Below are positions 9,846 through 18,445 of a stretch of DNA of 64,000 nucleotides, piece after piece. The DNA is from Roseobacter sp. SK209-2-6 (lineage in GTDB: Bacteria; Pseudomonadota; Alphaproteobacteria; Rhodobacterales; Rhodobacteraceae): NCBI RefSeq assembly GCF_000169455.1, contig NZ_AAYC01000009.1:134501-198500 (forward strand). The letters are read 5' to 3'. Under the pieces are notes generated by a model. The model was not told where the DNA came from and made no database searches. It saw nothing but the letters and a program-made list of their open reading frames with translations. The position numbers and the translations under genes were made by a program. The first letter of the stretch is position 1. Each line of letters begins with the position of its first letter.

Positions 9846-10652
9846 ATGACATTTCATCGGTTTTTGATAGCGTTCTTTTTCCTGCTCTTGGCGCCATTGC
9901 CGCTGCGTGCGGACTGTGTTGTGCTGCTGCATGGGCTTGCCCGAAGTGAGAACTCCTTTGCTTTGCTAGAGCAGATCCTGACCTCTCGCGGTTATACCAC
10001 CTCTCGGCCCGGCTACCCCTCGACCAAGCTGCCGGTTGAGGAGCTTGCAGCGCGAACTCTGCCACAAGCCGTGGTCGAATGTGATGGGGCAGCAAAGATC
10101 CACTTTGTAACCCATTCCATGGGCGGGATCCTGTTGCGGCAGTGGCTAAGCCTGCCAGAAAACAACATTCCAAACATCGGTCACACGGTCATGTTGGGCC
10201 CACCAAATCAAGGGAGCGAAGTCGTCGACAAGTTTGGGGACTGGAAGGTCTTTGGAACCATCAATGGACCGGCTGGCGGACAGTTGGGAACGGGTGCGGA
10301 TAGTCTGCCAAGCTCCTTGCCTGCGGTTGATTTCCCATTGGGGGTTATTGCCGGGCTAAAATCGCTCAACCCGCTGTTTTCCAAAATCATACCTGGGCCA
10401 GATGATGGGAAGGTTTCTGTTGCGAGCACCCATGTGGAGGGCATGCGGGATCACCTGATCCTGTCGGTTACACATACTTTCATGATGAATGATCCCGAAG
10501 TCATTGCGCAGACGCTGCACTTTTTGCAAAAGGGACGTTTTGATCCGCAGATGACCTGGATGCAGGCCTTTGAGGATCTGATCAAGGGGCAGTGCATCGG
10601 TGAGGGCTGCACGGCTGGAGCGCATTTAGAGCAGAGGGAGAAATCCGAGTGA
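9846..10652 (+). CDS. Secreted alpha/beta hydrolase, lipase-like
   Basis: After a signal peptide (MTFHRFLIAFFFLLLAPLPLRA) the protein starts the hydrolase fold with VVLLHGLARS, an oxyanion-loop HG motif. The nucleophile elbow is THSMGG (GxSxG type, with His replacing the first Gly), followed by MLGPPNQGSEV, as in triacylglycerol lipases of the EstA/LipA type. It is probably periplasmic or secreted. The start could be the GTG nine bases upstream. The stop codon overlaps the GTG of phnM, so the two are translationally coupled although no functional link is obvious. Confidence 0.85.
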   Translation: MTFHRFLIAFFFLLLAPLPLRADCVVLLHGLARSENSFALLEQILTSRGYTTSRPGYPSTKLPVEELAARTLPQAVVECDGAAKIHFVTHSMGGILLRQWLSLPENNIPNIGHTVMLGPPNQGSEVVDKFGDWKVFGTINGPAGGQLGTGADSLPSSLPAVDFPLGVIAGLKSLNPLFSKIIPGPDDGKVSVASTHVEGMRDHLILSVTHTFMMNDPEVIAQTLHFLQKGRFDPQMTWMQAFEDLIKGQCIGEGCTAGAHLEQREKSE

Positions 10653-11800
10653 CAGCGTTGAGTTTTACCCTGCAAGGCGCGGATGTCCTGCACCCCGGAG
10701 GTGTCGAAGCGAAGTCCGAAATCTCGATTTCAGAGGGGGTGATTGCGCCGTCAACGCAGGGGCGGAAGCTTGATCTGTCCGGATTTCAAGTTTTACCTGG
10801 GATCATTGATACCCATGGCGATGGCTTCGAACGCCACCTGGCGCCACGGCGTGGGGCTATGAAGCAAATGGAAGAAGGGGTGGTTGCCACAGAGGCTGAG
10901 CTGGCCGCGAATGGGATCACCACCGCTGTTCTGGCGCAGTTTTACAGCTGGGAAGGTGGCGTGCGCGGGCCCGAGTATGCGGATCAGGTCTTTGCCGCTA
11001 TCCGTAAGGTGCGGGGCGATCTGGTCACCGATCTGATGCCGCAACTGCGGTTTGAAACCCATATGCTCGAAGACTATGCTGATCTGCCTGCCATGATTGC
11101 CGAGTGGCAGGTGCCTTACCTGGTCTTCAACGATCACCTGCCGCATGATCGGCTGGCCGAGGGGCGCAAGCCGCCGCGGCTGACCGGACAGGCGTTGAAG
11201 GCACGACGCAACCCGGAGAAGCACTTTGAAATGCTGATGGAGATGCACCGCCGCAGCCCGGAGGTGCCCGCAGCCCTAGAGAGGCTGTGTCAGCAGCTGA
11301 CAGAGCAGGGGTTGCGTCTAGGCAGCCATGATGACCAGACCTCGCAGGATCGCGCGACATGGCGGGGGCGCGGGGCCACTATCAGCGAGTTTCCCGAAAC
11401 GCTGGAGGCGGCAGAGGCGGCGCGAGCCGGGGGCGACCACATCATTCTGGGCTCCCCCAATGTGGTGCGTGGTGGCTCACACAAGGGCAATGCCTCGGCA
11501 CTGGATCTGATAGCAATGGGGCTCTGCGATGCGCTGGCCTCTGACTATCACTATCCCAGCCCACGCCGGGCGGCGCTGATGCTGGCGCGCTCTGGCCTCT
11601 TGGATCTGGCTGGGGCCTGGGCGCTGGTCTCTTCCGGCCCGGCGCGACTGTTGGGGTTAGATGATCGCGGTGATTTCACCCCCGGCAAGCGCGCCGATAT
11701 GGTGATCCTCGACAAGGAAAGCGAGCGGGTGGCAGCCACGCTTTCCGACGGCCGGGTGAGCTATATGTCAGGTGAGGTTGCTGCGCGGTTTCTGGGGTAG
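10649..11800 (+). CDS. phnM: Alpha-D-ribose 1-methylphosphonate 5-triphosphate diphosphatase
   Basis: A 383-residue amidohydrolase-superfamily protein. PhnM removes pyrophosphate from the ribose-methylphosphonate triphosphate intermediate of the C-P lyase pathway. Diagnostic pieces are PGIIDTHGDGFERHLAPRRG near the N-terminus, GSHDDQTSQDR in the middle, and SPNVVRGGSHKGNASA plus SDYHYPSPRRAAL near the C-terminus. The start is a GTG that overlaps the preceding stop codon. No other phn gene is in the window, so the rest of the pathway must be elsewhere if this gene is in use. Confidence 0.95.
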   Translation: MTALSFTLQGADVLHPGGVEAKSEISISEGVIAPSTQGRKLDLSGFQVLPGIIDTHGDGFERHLAPRRGAMKQMEEGVVATEAELAANGITTAVLAQFYSWEGGVRGPEYADQVFAAIRKVRGDLVTDLMPQLRFETHMLEDYADLPAMIAEWQVPYLVFNDHLPHDRLAEGRKPPRLTGQALKARRNPEKHFEMLMEMHRRSPEVPAALERLCQQLTEQGLRLGSHDDQTSQDRATWRGRGATISEFPETLEAAEAARAGGDHIILGSPNVVRGGSHKGNASALDLIAMGLCDALASDYHYPSPRRAALMLARSGLLDLAGAWALVSSGPARLLGLDDRGDFTPGKRADMVILDKESERVAATLSDGRVSYMSGEVAARFLG

Positions 11801-12122
11801 ACCAGTGCGGGTCCTGGGCCGAGTGCGAAATCTTGTTGTCGTTCTGGCCGGGACGTGCCTGGCGCTGGGCGTGACCTCCACATTGGCCTGTGGTGGGTTT
11901 GTCTTGGACACCAAGCTTGAGGAAGGGCGTTACTTACTCTTGTTGCGGTCAGGTTCGCAACCTGCGGAGTGGGTAGAGACAGCAGCTTTGCGATATTGGT
12001 TCGAAACAATACTCGATGTGGTCGTTATGGGCACTGCTCTTGCCGCGTTGACCTGTGCGGTTCTCTACTTCCTGAAACGGGAATGGGATCTCGCAAAAGA
12101 CTCTCGAAACCCGGACGACTAG
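11772..12122 (+). CDS. Small membrane protein of unknown function
   Basis: A frame of up to 116 residues that begins inside the end of phnM. It has two hydrophobic segments, NLVVVLAGTCLALGVTSTL and VVVMGTALAALTCAVLYFL, joined by a polar loop, with a charged tail KREWDLAKDSRNPDD. The start is uncertain: GTG at 11772 overlaps phnM by 29 bases, while GTG at 11805 would follow the phnM stop. I do not recognise the family. Hydropathy and position support a real gene. Confidence 0.55.
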   Translation: MRLLRGFWGRPVRVLGRVRNLVVVLAGTCLALGVTSTLACGGFVLDTKLEEGRYLLLLRSGSQPAEWVETAALRYWFETILDVVVMGTALAALTCAVLYFLKREWDLAKDSRNPDD

Positions 12123-12149
12123 AATTTTCAGGAACATCTGACGCTCTTG

Positions 12150-12221
12150 CGCCTGTCCGCAGGCGGAAGCAAAGCGCCCGCCCATGGGGGCGGACGGGCG
12201 CTGCTCGGCCTATGGCCGAGC
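12150..12221. repeat. Cluster of three hairpins (possible bidirectional terminator)
   Basis: Three hairpins follow one another: CGCCTG-tccg-CAGGCG (12150-12165), AGCGCCCG paired with CGGGCGCT (12173-12202), and GCTCGGCC-tat-GGCCGAGC (12203-12221). All named stems are perfect. They lie between the convergent small membrane gene and purK. There is no T run, so factor-independent termination is uncertain. Similar clusters occur at about 40426, 47739, 59428 and 63486. Confidence 0.65.
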
Positions 12222-12270
12222 GTGGTGTTGGATTGTAGGGTAGTCACTCGCGAGAGTACCAACCGACGCG

Positions 12271-13353
12271 CTACTTTGCCTGTTTGGCGCGTTGAATCCG
12301 GTTCACATGGGCCATCTTGCGGCCTGGTTTAGCCTCAGCCTTACCATAGAGATGCAATGCGCAGTCGCGTTCTTTGGCCAGGTCTGGAATGCGATCCATG
12401 TCGTCACCGATAAGGTTTTCCATCACCACATCCGCATGGCGTTGGCCATCGCCCAGGGGCCAGCCGACCACAGCGCGGATATGCTGTTCGAACTGGTCGA
12501 CGCTGCAGCCGTTTTGGGTCCAATGGCCTGAGTTATGCACCCGCGGGGCGATCTCGTTCACGATGAGGCCTTCGGGGGTTACAAAAAGTTCCACGCCCAT
12601 CACGCCAACATAGTCCAGAGCATTCAGGATTTTCGCAGCCATCAGAACCGCATCCATGCGTTGCCCGGCAGTCAGTCGCGCGGGCACGGTTGTGGTATGA
12701 AGAATGCCATCACGATGCACATTCTCGCCGGGATCATAGCAGGCGACCTCTCCGGTGACACCCCGTGCGGCAATGACGGAAACTTCATGGCTAAAGGTTA
12801 CAAAGCCTTCCAGAACCGAGGGCGCGCCAGCCATGGCTGCCAGCGCTTCGGGGGCGTCCTCCAGCGACTTCAGTCGAGCCTGTCCTTTGCCATCATAGCC
12901 AAAGCGACGGGTTTTCAGAATGGCCGGGGCGCTGATCTCTTCCAGAGCTTTGTCCAGGCTGGTCTGATCGGTGATATCAGCAAAGGGCGCAACGGTCAGG
13001 CCGAGGTCCTGCAGAAAGCTCTTTTCGGTCAAGCGGTCCTGTGAAACCCGCAGTGCTTCGCGGCCGGGGCGAATGGGACGAATGGCCTCGATAGTATCCA
13101 GGGCTGCGGTTGGGATGTTTTCAAACTCATAGGTGATGACATCCACAGATTTTGCAAAAGCTATGAGGGCTTCGCTATCTTCGTATCCGGCAGTTGTGAC
13201 CTGATCCGCCACCTGTCCTGCAGGTGGGTTGGCGCCGGGTTCAAAGATATGGGTCTTGAAGCCCAGACGCGAGGCCGCAACCGAGAGCATGCGACCCAAT
13301 TGTCCGCCCCCCAGAATGCCGATAGTGGCGCCGGGATTTAGTACGTCAGTCAT
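12271..13353 (-). CDS. purK: 5-(carboxyamino)imidazole ribonucleotide synthase
   Basis: A 360-residue ATP-grasp enzyme that carboxylates AIR to N5-CAIR in purine synthesis, working just before PurE. The N-terminus [18 protein letters not shown] is typical, followed by [19 protein letters not shown] and the late [14 protein letters not shown] motif. The ATG at 13353 has GAGGAG upstream and overlaps the end of purE by eight bases; a longer frame reaching further into purE is not needed. The gene forms an operon with purE. Confidence 0.97.
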   Translation of the reverse strand: MTDVLNPGATIGILGGGQLGRMLSVAASRLGFKTHIFEPGANPPAGQVADQVTTAGYEDSEALIAFAKSVDVITYEFENIPTAALDTIEAIRPIRPGREALRVSQDRLTEKSFLQDLGLTVAPFADITDQTSLDKALEEISAPAILKTRRFGYDGKGQARLKSLEDAPEALAAMAGAPSVLEGFVTFSHEVSVIAARGVTGEVACYDPGENVHRDGILHTTTVPARLTAGQRMDAVLMAAKILNALDYVGVMGVELFVTPEGLIVNEIAPRVHNSGHWTQNGCSVDQFEQHIRAVVGWPLGDGQRHADVVMENLIGDDMDRIPDLAKERDCALHLYGKAEAKPGRKMAHVNRIQRAKQAK

Positions 13354-13846
13354 CGGAAGGCTCCTCGGGGATAGAGGCGGAAAGGGCATCGCGCCAGTCA
13401 TCAAGCCGCTTGGCCAGTTCAGGATCTTGCAGAGCCAGAATGCCCGCAGCCATGAGACCCGCATTGGCAGCCCCCGCCGCTCCAATCGCCATGGTCGCAA
13501 CCGGGAACCCTTTGGGCATCTGAACAATCGAGTAGAGTGAATCTACGCCGGAAAGAGCGCGGGTTTGCACCGGAACACCAACAACCGGTACCCGTGTTTT
13601 GGAAGCAACCATTCCGGGGAGATGCGCCGCACCACCAGCACCTGCGATGATTACCTGCAGGCCACGTTCAGCGGCGCTCTTACCATAGGACCAGAGACGG
13701 TCAGGGGTGCGATGCGCCGAGACGATCTTGGCTTCATAAGAAATGCCAAGCTCATCAAGAATCGAAGCAGCTTCCTTCATAGTCGGCCAGTCAGACTGGC
13801 TGCCCATGATTATGCCTATTTTGATGTCGGAAGGGGTCTGTGCCAT
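13346..13846 (-). CDS. purE: N5-carboxyaminoimidazole ribonucleotide mutase
   Basis: This protein of about 166 residues converts N5-CAIR to CAIR and is the first gene of the purE-purK operon. The signature segments are [26 protein letters not shown] and [12 protein letters not shown], all part of the active site. The ATG before AQTPSD is used because AGGA lies nine bases upstream; an in-frame ATG at 13864 is an alternative. The acidic C-terminus (EEPSDD) overlaps purK. Confidence 0.95.
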   Translation of the reverse strand: MAQTPSDIKIGIIMGSQSDWPTMKEAASILDELGISYEAKIVSAHRTPDRLWSYGKSAAERGLQVIIAGAGGAAHLPGMVASKTRVPVVGVPVQTRALSGVDSLYSIVQMPKGFPVATMAIGAAGAANAGLMAAGILALQDPELAKRLDDWRDALSASIPEEPSDD

Positions 13847-13864
13847 CTGGTCCGGTCCTGTCAT

Positions 13865-14171
13865 GCCATGCGCCCTGTCGAAAATGCGCCGAGGTGGAAG
13901 GAGCGCGCACTATAGTGGAAGTTCCTGCCCACGCAATGCAGGAGGGCGGGCGGATTGCCGCGCTTCCTTTGATTTTCACGACAGAGCCATGGCTTTGAGG
14001 TTCGTTTCATTTGAAACAGGCATCGAAAACACAGTTTTGGGTCTGTGAGACCCGTCGCACGCCCAGAGAAATGCCAACAAAAGAGAAGGGAGAAGCAAGA
14101 GTTTGGTTGCTGATTCCCAAATGCAGGATCCTAGGTGTCAGGCTTTGGCCTGCTGCGGTTGGTCTGAAAAC
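13865..14171. other. Intergenic region between purE and a DUF465 gene
   Basis: No gene is supported. The left part should carry the purE promoter. Near 14128-14180 there are two CCTAGG copies flanking a short CAGGC/GCCTG hairpin, which may help end the DUF465 transcript, but no classical terminator is seen. Confidence 0.4.
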
Positions 14172-14396
14172 CTAGGCTATGATATCCGGCGTCAGGCGAT
14201 CTTCGATCAAAGCAATTTTGTCTTTCAGAACCAGTTTTTGCTTTTTCAACCGTCTGATCGTCAACTGATCACTGGTCCCGCGCTCTTGTAGGGCGATGAT
14301 CGCCTCATCCAGGTCTCTGTGTTGCCGACGAAAAACTTCGAGTTCGACTTTCAGAACCTCATCCGTTTTCATCGAAATATCAGAGGGTGCGTTCAT
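14172..14396 (-). CDS. DUF465 (YdcH family) small coiled-coil protein
   Basis: A 74-residue, highly charged helical protein. Its C-terminal half fits the YdcH/DUF465 pattern: LEVFRRQHRDLDEAI, then IRRLKKQKLVLKDKIALIEDRL. Members form short coiled-coil hairpins, and their role is not established. The ATG lacks a good ribosome binding site, and another ATG eight codons downstream is possible. It is transcribed divergently from hsp20. Confidence 0.85.
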   Translation of the reverse strand: MNAPSDISMKTDEVLKVELEVFRRQHRDLDEAIIALQERGTSDQLTIRRLKKQKLVLKDKIALIEDRLTPDIIA

Positions 14397-14479
14397 GGGG
14401 GGACTCGACCGATGTTAAGAGCTTTGTACAGCAGGATACTTCGTTAACACCTTTTCCGCTAGACCTATGCGTGCATGCC

Positions 14480-14509
14480 CTTGAGAATTTGGAGAAAGTT
14501 ACCATATTC
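14480..14509 (+). promoter_or_regulatory. RpoH-like heat-shock promoter of hsp20
   Basis: CTTGAGA at 14480-14486 and CCATATT at 14502-14508 are placed like the -35 and -10 elements of alphaproteobacterial RpoH promoters (CTTG... and CCATAT). The pair sits about 65 bases upstream of the hsp20 GTG start, which fits a heat-shock gene. Confidence 0.6.
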
Positions 14510-14574
14510 TTTGCGTGTGGTTGCCGAACCGGGACCACCACCTGACGTCGCTTTGAAGAAAAAGGACGAGATAC

Positions 14575-14988
14575 GTGTCGAAACTCACCTTGGGTTCATA
14601 CCCTCATATGCTGGGGTTTGAGCAGTTGGAACGCCTCCTGGAGCGCTCGGCGAAATCCGGGAATGAGGGCTATCCCCCATATAATATTGAACAAACATCC
14701 GATTTTTCCTATCGGATCACGCTGGCCGTCGCGGGCTTTGCCGAAGAGGATTTGGCAATCACCGTTGAAGACAGGCAACTCGTCATTCGCGGACGTCAGC
14801 GAGACGATGGCGAAGGGCGGGTCTTCCTGCATCGGGGAATCGCGGCGCGACAGTTCCAGCGGATGTTTGTTCTGGCAGATGGCGTGGATGTTGGCGAAGC
14901 GGTGATGGAAAACGGGCTGCTTCATGTGGATCTGACCCGCTCCAGGCCTGAAACCGTTGTGCAGACAATCAATATAAAGAAGGGGTAG
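14575..14988 (+). CDS. Hsp20/alpha-crystallin family small heat-shock protein
   Basis: A 137-residue holdase of the IbpA type that binds unfolding proteins in the cytoplasm. The alpha-crystallin domain spans about residues 35-130: YRITLAVAGFAEEDLAITVE, LVIRGRQ, FLHRGIAARQFQRMFVLADGV and the ENGLLHVDL strand. The GTG start follows AAAGGACGAG. A DUF1150 gene begins five bases after the stop, a pairing typical of Rhodobacterales. The upstream RpoH-like promoter supports heat induction. Confidence 0.95.
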   Translation: MSKLTLGSYPHMLGFEQLERLLERSAKSGNEGYPPYNIEQTSDFSYRITLAVAGFAEEDLAITVEDRQLVIRGRQRDDGEGRVFLHRGIAARQFQRMFVLADGVDVGEAVMENGLLHVDLTRSRPETVVQTINIKKG

Positions 14989-14993
14989 AGGCA

Positions 14994-15218
14994 ATGAACA
15001 CACCATTTGATTTCTCTTTTGGCGAGGCAAAGACGGTCTATGTAAAAACCGTGGAGGTTGCTGATCTGCCAGAAGAAATGCGGGCGGGCGCAGAAGGGCG
15101 CGAGCAGCTCTATGCGGTGCATGATGCCGAAGGGGAGCAATTGGCGCTGGTTGCTGACCGCAGGCTTGCGTTTTTGTTGGCAAGGCAGAATGATTTCGCG
15201 CCAGTTCCGGTTCACTAG
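14994..15218 (+). CDS. DUF1150 family protein
   Basis: A 74-residue protein matching DUF1150, with VKTVEVADLPEEMR, LYAVHDAEGEQLALV and DRRLAFLLARQNDFAPVPVH. The role is unknown, but the family is regularly found directly behind hsp20 in alphaproteobacteria, so it may assist or balance the small heat-shock protein. It is in one transcript with hsp20, and a hairpin terminator follows. Confidence 0.9.
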   Translation: MNTPFDFSFGEAKTVYVKTVEVADLPEEMRAGAEGREQLYAVHDAEGEQLALVADRRLAFLLARQNDFAPVPVH

Positions 15219-15262
15219 GTCACGCTAGGTCCCCAAAATTTCAAGTGCCCTGGTAAAAGTTT

Positions 15263-15290
15263 GAGCCGCCCTAAACCTTGGGGGCGGCTC
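15263..15290 (+). terminator. Terminator of hsp20-DUF1150
   Basis: GAGCCGCCC at 15263-15271 pairs perfectly with GGGCGGCTC at 15282-15290 around a ten-base loop, followed by TACTTGTTTG. It lies 45 bases after the DUF1150 stop codon. Confidence 0.8.
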
Positions 15291-15354
15291 TACTTGTTTG
15301 ACAAAGCAGCCCGGCTCATCAAAACCTAGCGCGCAATCAAAAAGGGAGAGAGAG

Positions 15355-16239
15355 ATGCCTCAGTTTGATTTTGATTGGGTTGATGCCTTCTCGTCGCGCG
15401 CTTTCGGGGGCAATGGTTGCGCGGTTGTACATGGTGGTGCCAGCCTGCCAGTCGATGTCTGCATGGCCTATGTGCGGGAAACCTCGCTGGTTGAATGCAC
15501 CTTCACCGGACCTTCTGATATCGCTGACTTTAAGGTGCGGTACTTCCTTGCCAGTCGCGAAATCCCCTTTGCAGGTCATCCGACAATCGCAACGGTTGCT
15601 GCAATGCGGGATCGCGGCCTTATTGGCGACGGAGAGGTCCGGTTGGAAACGGGGGCAGGTGTCGTGCCAGTCACTATCCAAGATGGCCTGATTGAAATGA
15701 CGCAGATCGCGCCGGTCTATGGCCAGACGGCAGATCCTTCTCTTGTTGCCTCGGCCATCTCTCTGCCACCAGATGCGATTTTGGAGACACCGCAGGTGGT
15801 CTCTACCGGGCTGCCATTTTGTATCACGCTCTTGCGCGACAAAGAGGCCCTGCTTGCGGCCAAACTAGACCTCGCTGGGTTGGCGCAACTAGGAGAGAGC
15901 CTGGGCGCCGACGGCATAGACGTGATGGAGCCCTTCCTAGTGACGCTGGAGGGGGCGACAGAAGCTGGAGATACCTATTCGCGCCTCTTGATGGCGCCGC
16001 CCAGTCCGCCGGAAGATCCCTTTACAGGCTCAGCCACCGGAGCAATGGCGGCCTATCTTTGGAAACACGGGTTGATCAAGAAGGAAAGCTTTGTTGCAGA
16101 GCAGGGCCATGGTCTGGGGCGTCCGGGGCAGGCACAGGTGAGGCGTGTTGGCCCTGCGGGCAACCTTCAGGGCGTCCGCGTTTCAGGCAAGGGTTTTGTT
16201 TTGATGCGGGGGCAGGTGGATCTGCCCGCCGCAGTTTGA
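15355..16239 (+). CDS. PhzF family isomerase/epimerase
   Basis: A 294-residue protein of the PhzF/diaminopimelate-epimerase fold. Family marks are WVDAFSSRAFGGNGCAVV at the start, the catalytic Glu region in SLVECTF, IPFAGHPTIATV (GHPTI motif), and DPFTGSATGAMAAYLW near the C-terminus, where the second half-site lies. The substrate is unknown; these proteins range from phenazine synthesis to unknown housekeeping tasks, and no phenazine genes are nearby. The ATG follows GGGAGAGAGAG, so a longer frame from 15298 is rejected. Confidence 0.92.
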   Translation: MPQFDFDWVDAFSSRAFGGNGCAVVHGGASLPVDVCMAYVRETSLVECTFTGPSDIADFKVRYFLASREIPFAGHPTIATVAAMRDRGLIGDGEVRLETGAGVVPVTIQDGLIEMTQIAPVYGQTADPSLVASAISLPPDAILETPQVVSTGLPFCITLLRDKEALLAAKLDLAGLAQLGESLGADGIDVMEPFLVTLEGATEAGDTYSRLLMAPPSPPEDPFTGSATGAMAAYLWKHGLIKKESFVAEQGHGLGRPGQAQVRRVGPAGNLQGVRVSGKGFVLMRGQVDLPAAV

Positions 16240-16278
16240 CTGCCAGAAACACGATGTGCCACCCATGGGAAGGCTGCA

Positions 16279-17142
16279 ATGACTGAAGCTGCTATAGCTG
16301 TAGCACCTTATGGTGTAACTCTGGGGAAGTCCTTGGCGGATTTGCCTTTGTCGGCTTTGGCCTGGCCCTTGGGTTGTCCCGAAAGGCTGCAAGGAGGGCG
16401 AGTTTGTGATCTGGGTCCCCAGGACCATCTGGTGCTCTATATCAAGCGGGCCATGCATTGGCAGAGCCACCGTCACTGCAAGGCGCAGATCTCGGTCATG
16501 GTGATGGAGCCTAGGATCATGTCACGCCAGCATCATTGGTTGCTGCGCCTTAGCCATAGCAGGTTCTTTCGCGTTTTTACCTATGATCCAGCCTTGTTAA
16601 AGGCGCTGCCCAATGCTGAGTTTTTGGCTTTTGGCACCACCTGGGTGCCGGAATGGCGTGATCTCGATCTTACGAAACACAAAGATCTCTCGTTGATTGC
16701 TTCGGCTAAGAGAGACCACCCTGGTCACCAACTACGCCATGAGATCGTTGGACATCTACAGGATGCGGTTTGCGATGCAGATATTCTGGGGCGCGGCTAC
16801 CGATCTTTTGACGCCAAAGCGGAAGGGCTTGCGCCATACCACTATTCAGTTGTGATCGAAAACGTTCGAGAGGAAAACTACTTTTCAGAAAAGCTCATCG
16901 ATGCGCTGCTTTGCGAGACCGTGCCGATCTACTGGGGGTGTCCAAATATTGCTGATTTCCTCCCCGGCGAAGGCATTATTTCTTGCAATACTCATTCGGA
17001 AATAAAGGCCGCGGTTTCGAGCATCAGTGAAGCGGATTATCTGAGGCGCTTGGCAGGCCTCCGTGAGATCAAGCATGAAGCGAGCCTGCTTGCCGATCTT
17101 CCAATGCGCGCTGCAAAAGCCCTAAGAGCAAGTTTGCCTTAG
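16279..17142 (+). CDS. Glycosyltransferase family 10 (fucosyltransferase-like)
   Basis: The C-terminal half carries the GT10 signature: a YHYSVVIENVREENYFSEKL stretch followed by IDALLCETVPIYWGCPNI, which binds the nucleotide-sugar donor. The N-terminal half (287 residues in all) is the variable acceptor domain, with LIASAKRDHPGH leading the donor domain. Such enzymes add fucose or related sugars to surface glycans. The gene stands alone, without other polysaccharide genes, so the acceptor is not clear from context. No signal peptide or membrane anchor is seen, so it should act in the cytoplasm. Confidence 0.88.
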   Translation: MTEAAIAVAPYGVTLGKSLADLPLSALAWPLGCPERLQGGRVCDLGPQDHLVLYIKRAMHWQSHRHCKAQISVMVMEPRIMSRQHHWLLRLSHSRFFRVFTYDPALLKALPNAEFLAFGTTWVPEWRDLDLTKHKDLSLIASAKRDHPGHQLRHEIVGHLQDAVCDADILGRGYRSFDAKAEGLAPYHYSVVIENVREENYFSEKLIDALLCETVPIYWGCPNIADFLPGEGIISCNTHSEIKAAVSSISEADYLRRLAGLREIKHEASLLADLPMRAAKALRASLP

Positions 17143-17216
17143 GTTGCGAAGAAAAACTCTTTTCATCCTTTGGAATGTTTCCTAGGCAAGGGGCAGGAAT
17201 AGGGAGATATTGTTTT

Positions 17217-18359
17217 ATGAAATTCCTCTTAGGCTGGGCAGCATCATTTTCCATTGCTTTGACTGCGCAGCAGGCGGTGGCGGCTGAGCCTCAGCAAAAA
17301 GAATATGTAACCTGCGTTCAAAATCAGCTGCGATCCTTGGGGCAGGCCAATGTGTCGGTAACTGGCCGACTTGACAGTGCAACCAAGACGGCAACCAATG
17401 CGGTTCTTGAGCAAGGTTCCGAAACAAAGGGTCTGACCTTGTTGCCCAGGATCACAAATAAGACAGCGGTGAGCTGGTGTCGTGAGTTAGCGGCGTTGCG
17501 GCCAGCTTTAAAGCGTTACATGCCAAGTGCTAAACCGCCGATTGTTGTCGCCGAAGGTGGAACAGGTAGTCTGCAGACGAAACTGGTTTCAACGGCATTC
17601 AAAAATGTAGAGAGTTTCTTTCGAGCGCACTATGGAATTCACCTTGCGAGCAGGGTTGATGTCGCCGGGGCGGCTTCAGGAGAGGAACTTGCAAAACTGG
17701 CCGTTGGCTTGCAGCGCCAACGCGGACAGTCCTACGGAGGCATGTCATCCTCGATCTCGCGGATCTGTCGTACGCCCAGTCTTGGCTATGGTGGGCAGGC
17801 CTATCGCGACCAGCTTCTGATTTGTTGGAAGCACCGAAGCCGCTATGATCAGGCTTGGTACAAGAAGGTCAGTCGCATGGTTTCGAGCATCATGGCGCAT
17901 GAATATATGCACCATTTGCAGCGCGAGTTGACCAACGACAAGATCTGGAAAGCGAACTACCGAAGCCAAGCCAAGATGGGGCCGCTCTGGATGGTTGAAG
18001 GTGGCGCGGAGCTTGCTGAATACAATTGGCGGATCAAGAGAGGTGGGGGCAAGGTTCTTCCCTTTAACACCTTAATGAAACCCGCAGCAAAGAGCGCCAA
18101 GAATTTGCGGGCTATGCAAAGGTGGCAATCTATTCGGGGGCGCGAAGAATACGCGACTTCGCGCTTTGCGGTGTACTTGCTTGCACGGCGTTTTGGCGAA
18201 GAGGCGATCATCGACTACTGGCGTTACCTTGGTCAGGGCAATTCCTGGGAGGCAGCCTTCAAAGCGGCATTTGGTATGTCGATGGGAGAGTACTACCAAA
18301 AGTTTGAAACTGTACGCCGCAATTCCAAGTTGGCTGCGGCTTTTGCAGCAGGACACTAA
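17217..18359 (+). CDS. Secreted zincin-type putative metallopeptidase
   Basis: A 380-residue protein with a signal peptide ending near VAAEP. Residues 228-232 are HEYMH (AHEYMHHLQREL), a zinc-binding HExxH helix, and WMVEGGAELAEY with E261 and E265 about 30 residues later fits the third ligand of gluzincins. The N-terminal part, CVQNQLRSLG...VTGRLDSATKTA, is weakly reminiscent of peptidoglycan-binding repeats. The ATG at 17217 gives the signal peptide; an upstream extension does not. I do not know a named family. A strong terminator follows. Confidence 0.8.
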   Translation: MKFLLGWAASFSIALTAQQAVAAEPQQKEYVTCVQNQLRSLGQANVSVTGRLDSATKTATNAVLEQGSETKGLTLLPRITNKTAVSWCRELAALRPALKRYMPSAKPPIVVAEGGTGSLQTKLVSTAFKNVESFFRAHYGIHLASRVDVAGAASGEELAKLAVGLQRQRGQSYGGMSSSISRICRTPSLGYGGQAYRDQLLICWKHRSRYDQAWYKKVSRMVSSIMAHEYMHHLQRELTNDKIWKANYRSQAKMGPLWMVEGGAELAEYNWRIKRGGGKVLPFNTLMKPAAKSAKNLRAMQRWQSIRGREEYATSRFAVYLLARRFGEEAIIDYWRYLGQGNSWEAAFKAAFGMSMGEYYQKFETVRRNSKLAAAFAAGH

Positions 18360-18387
18360 TTTGGGAGGTCACTCCGTCTGCTACACA

Positions 18388-18415
18388 AAGAAGGCCGGGG
18401 AAACCCGGCCTTCTT
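18388..18415. terminator. Bidirectional terminator
   Basis: AAGAAGGCCGGG and CCCGGCCTTCTT form a perfect 12-bp stem around a GAAA tetraloop. It sits between the convergent zincin and sulfate-activation genes and can serve both. Confidence 0.93.
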
Positions 18416-18445
18416 CACTTTGAGGCAGGTGAGCTGCCTTGGTGT

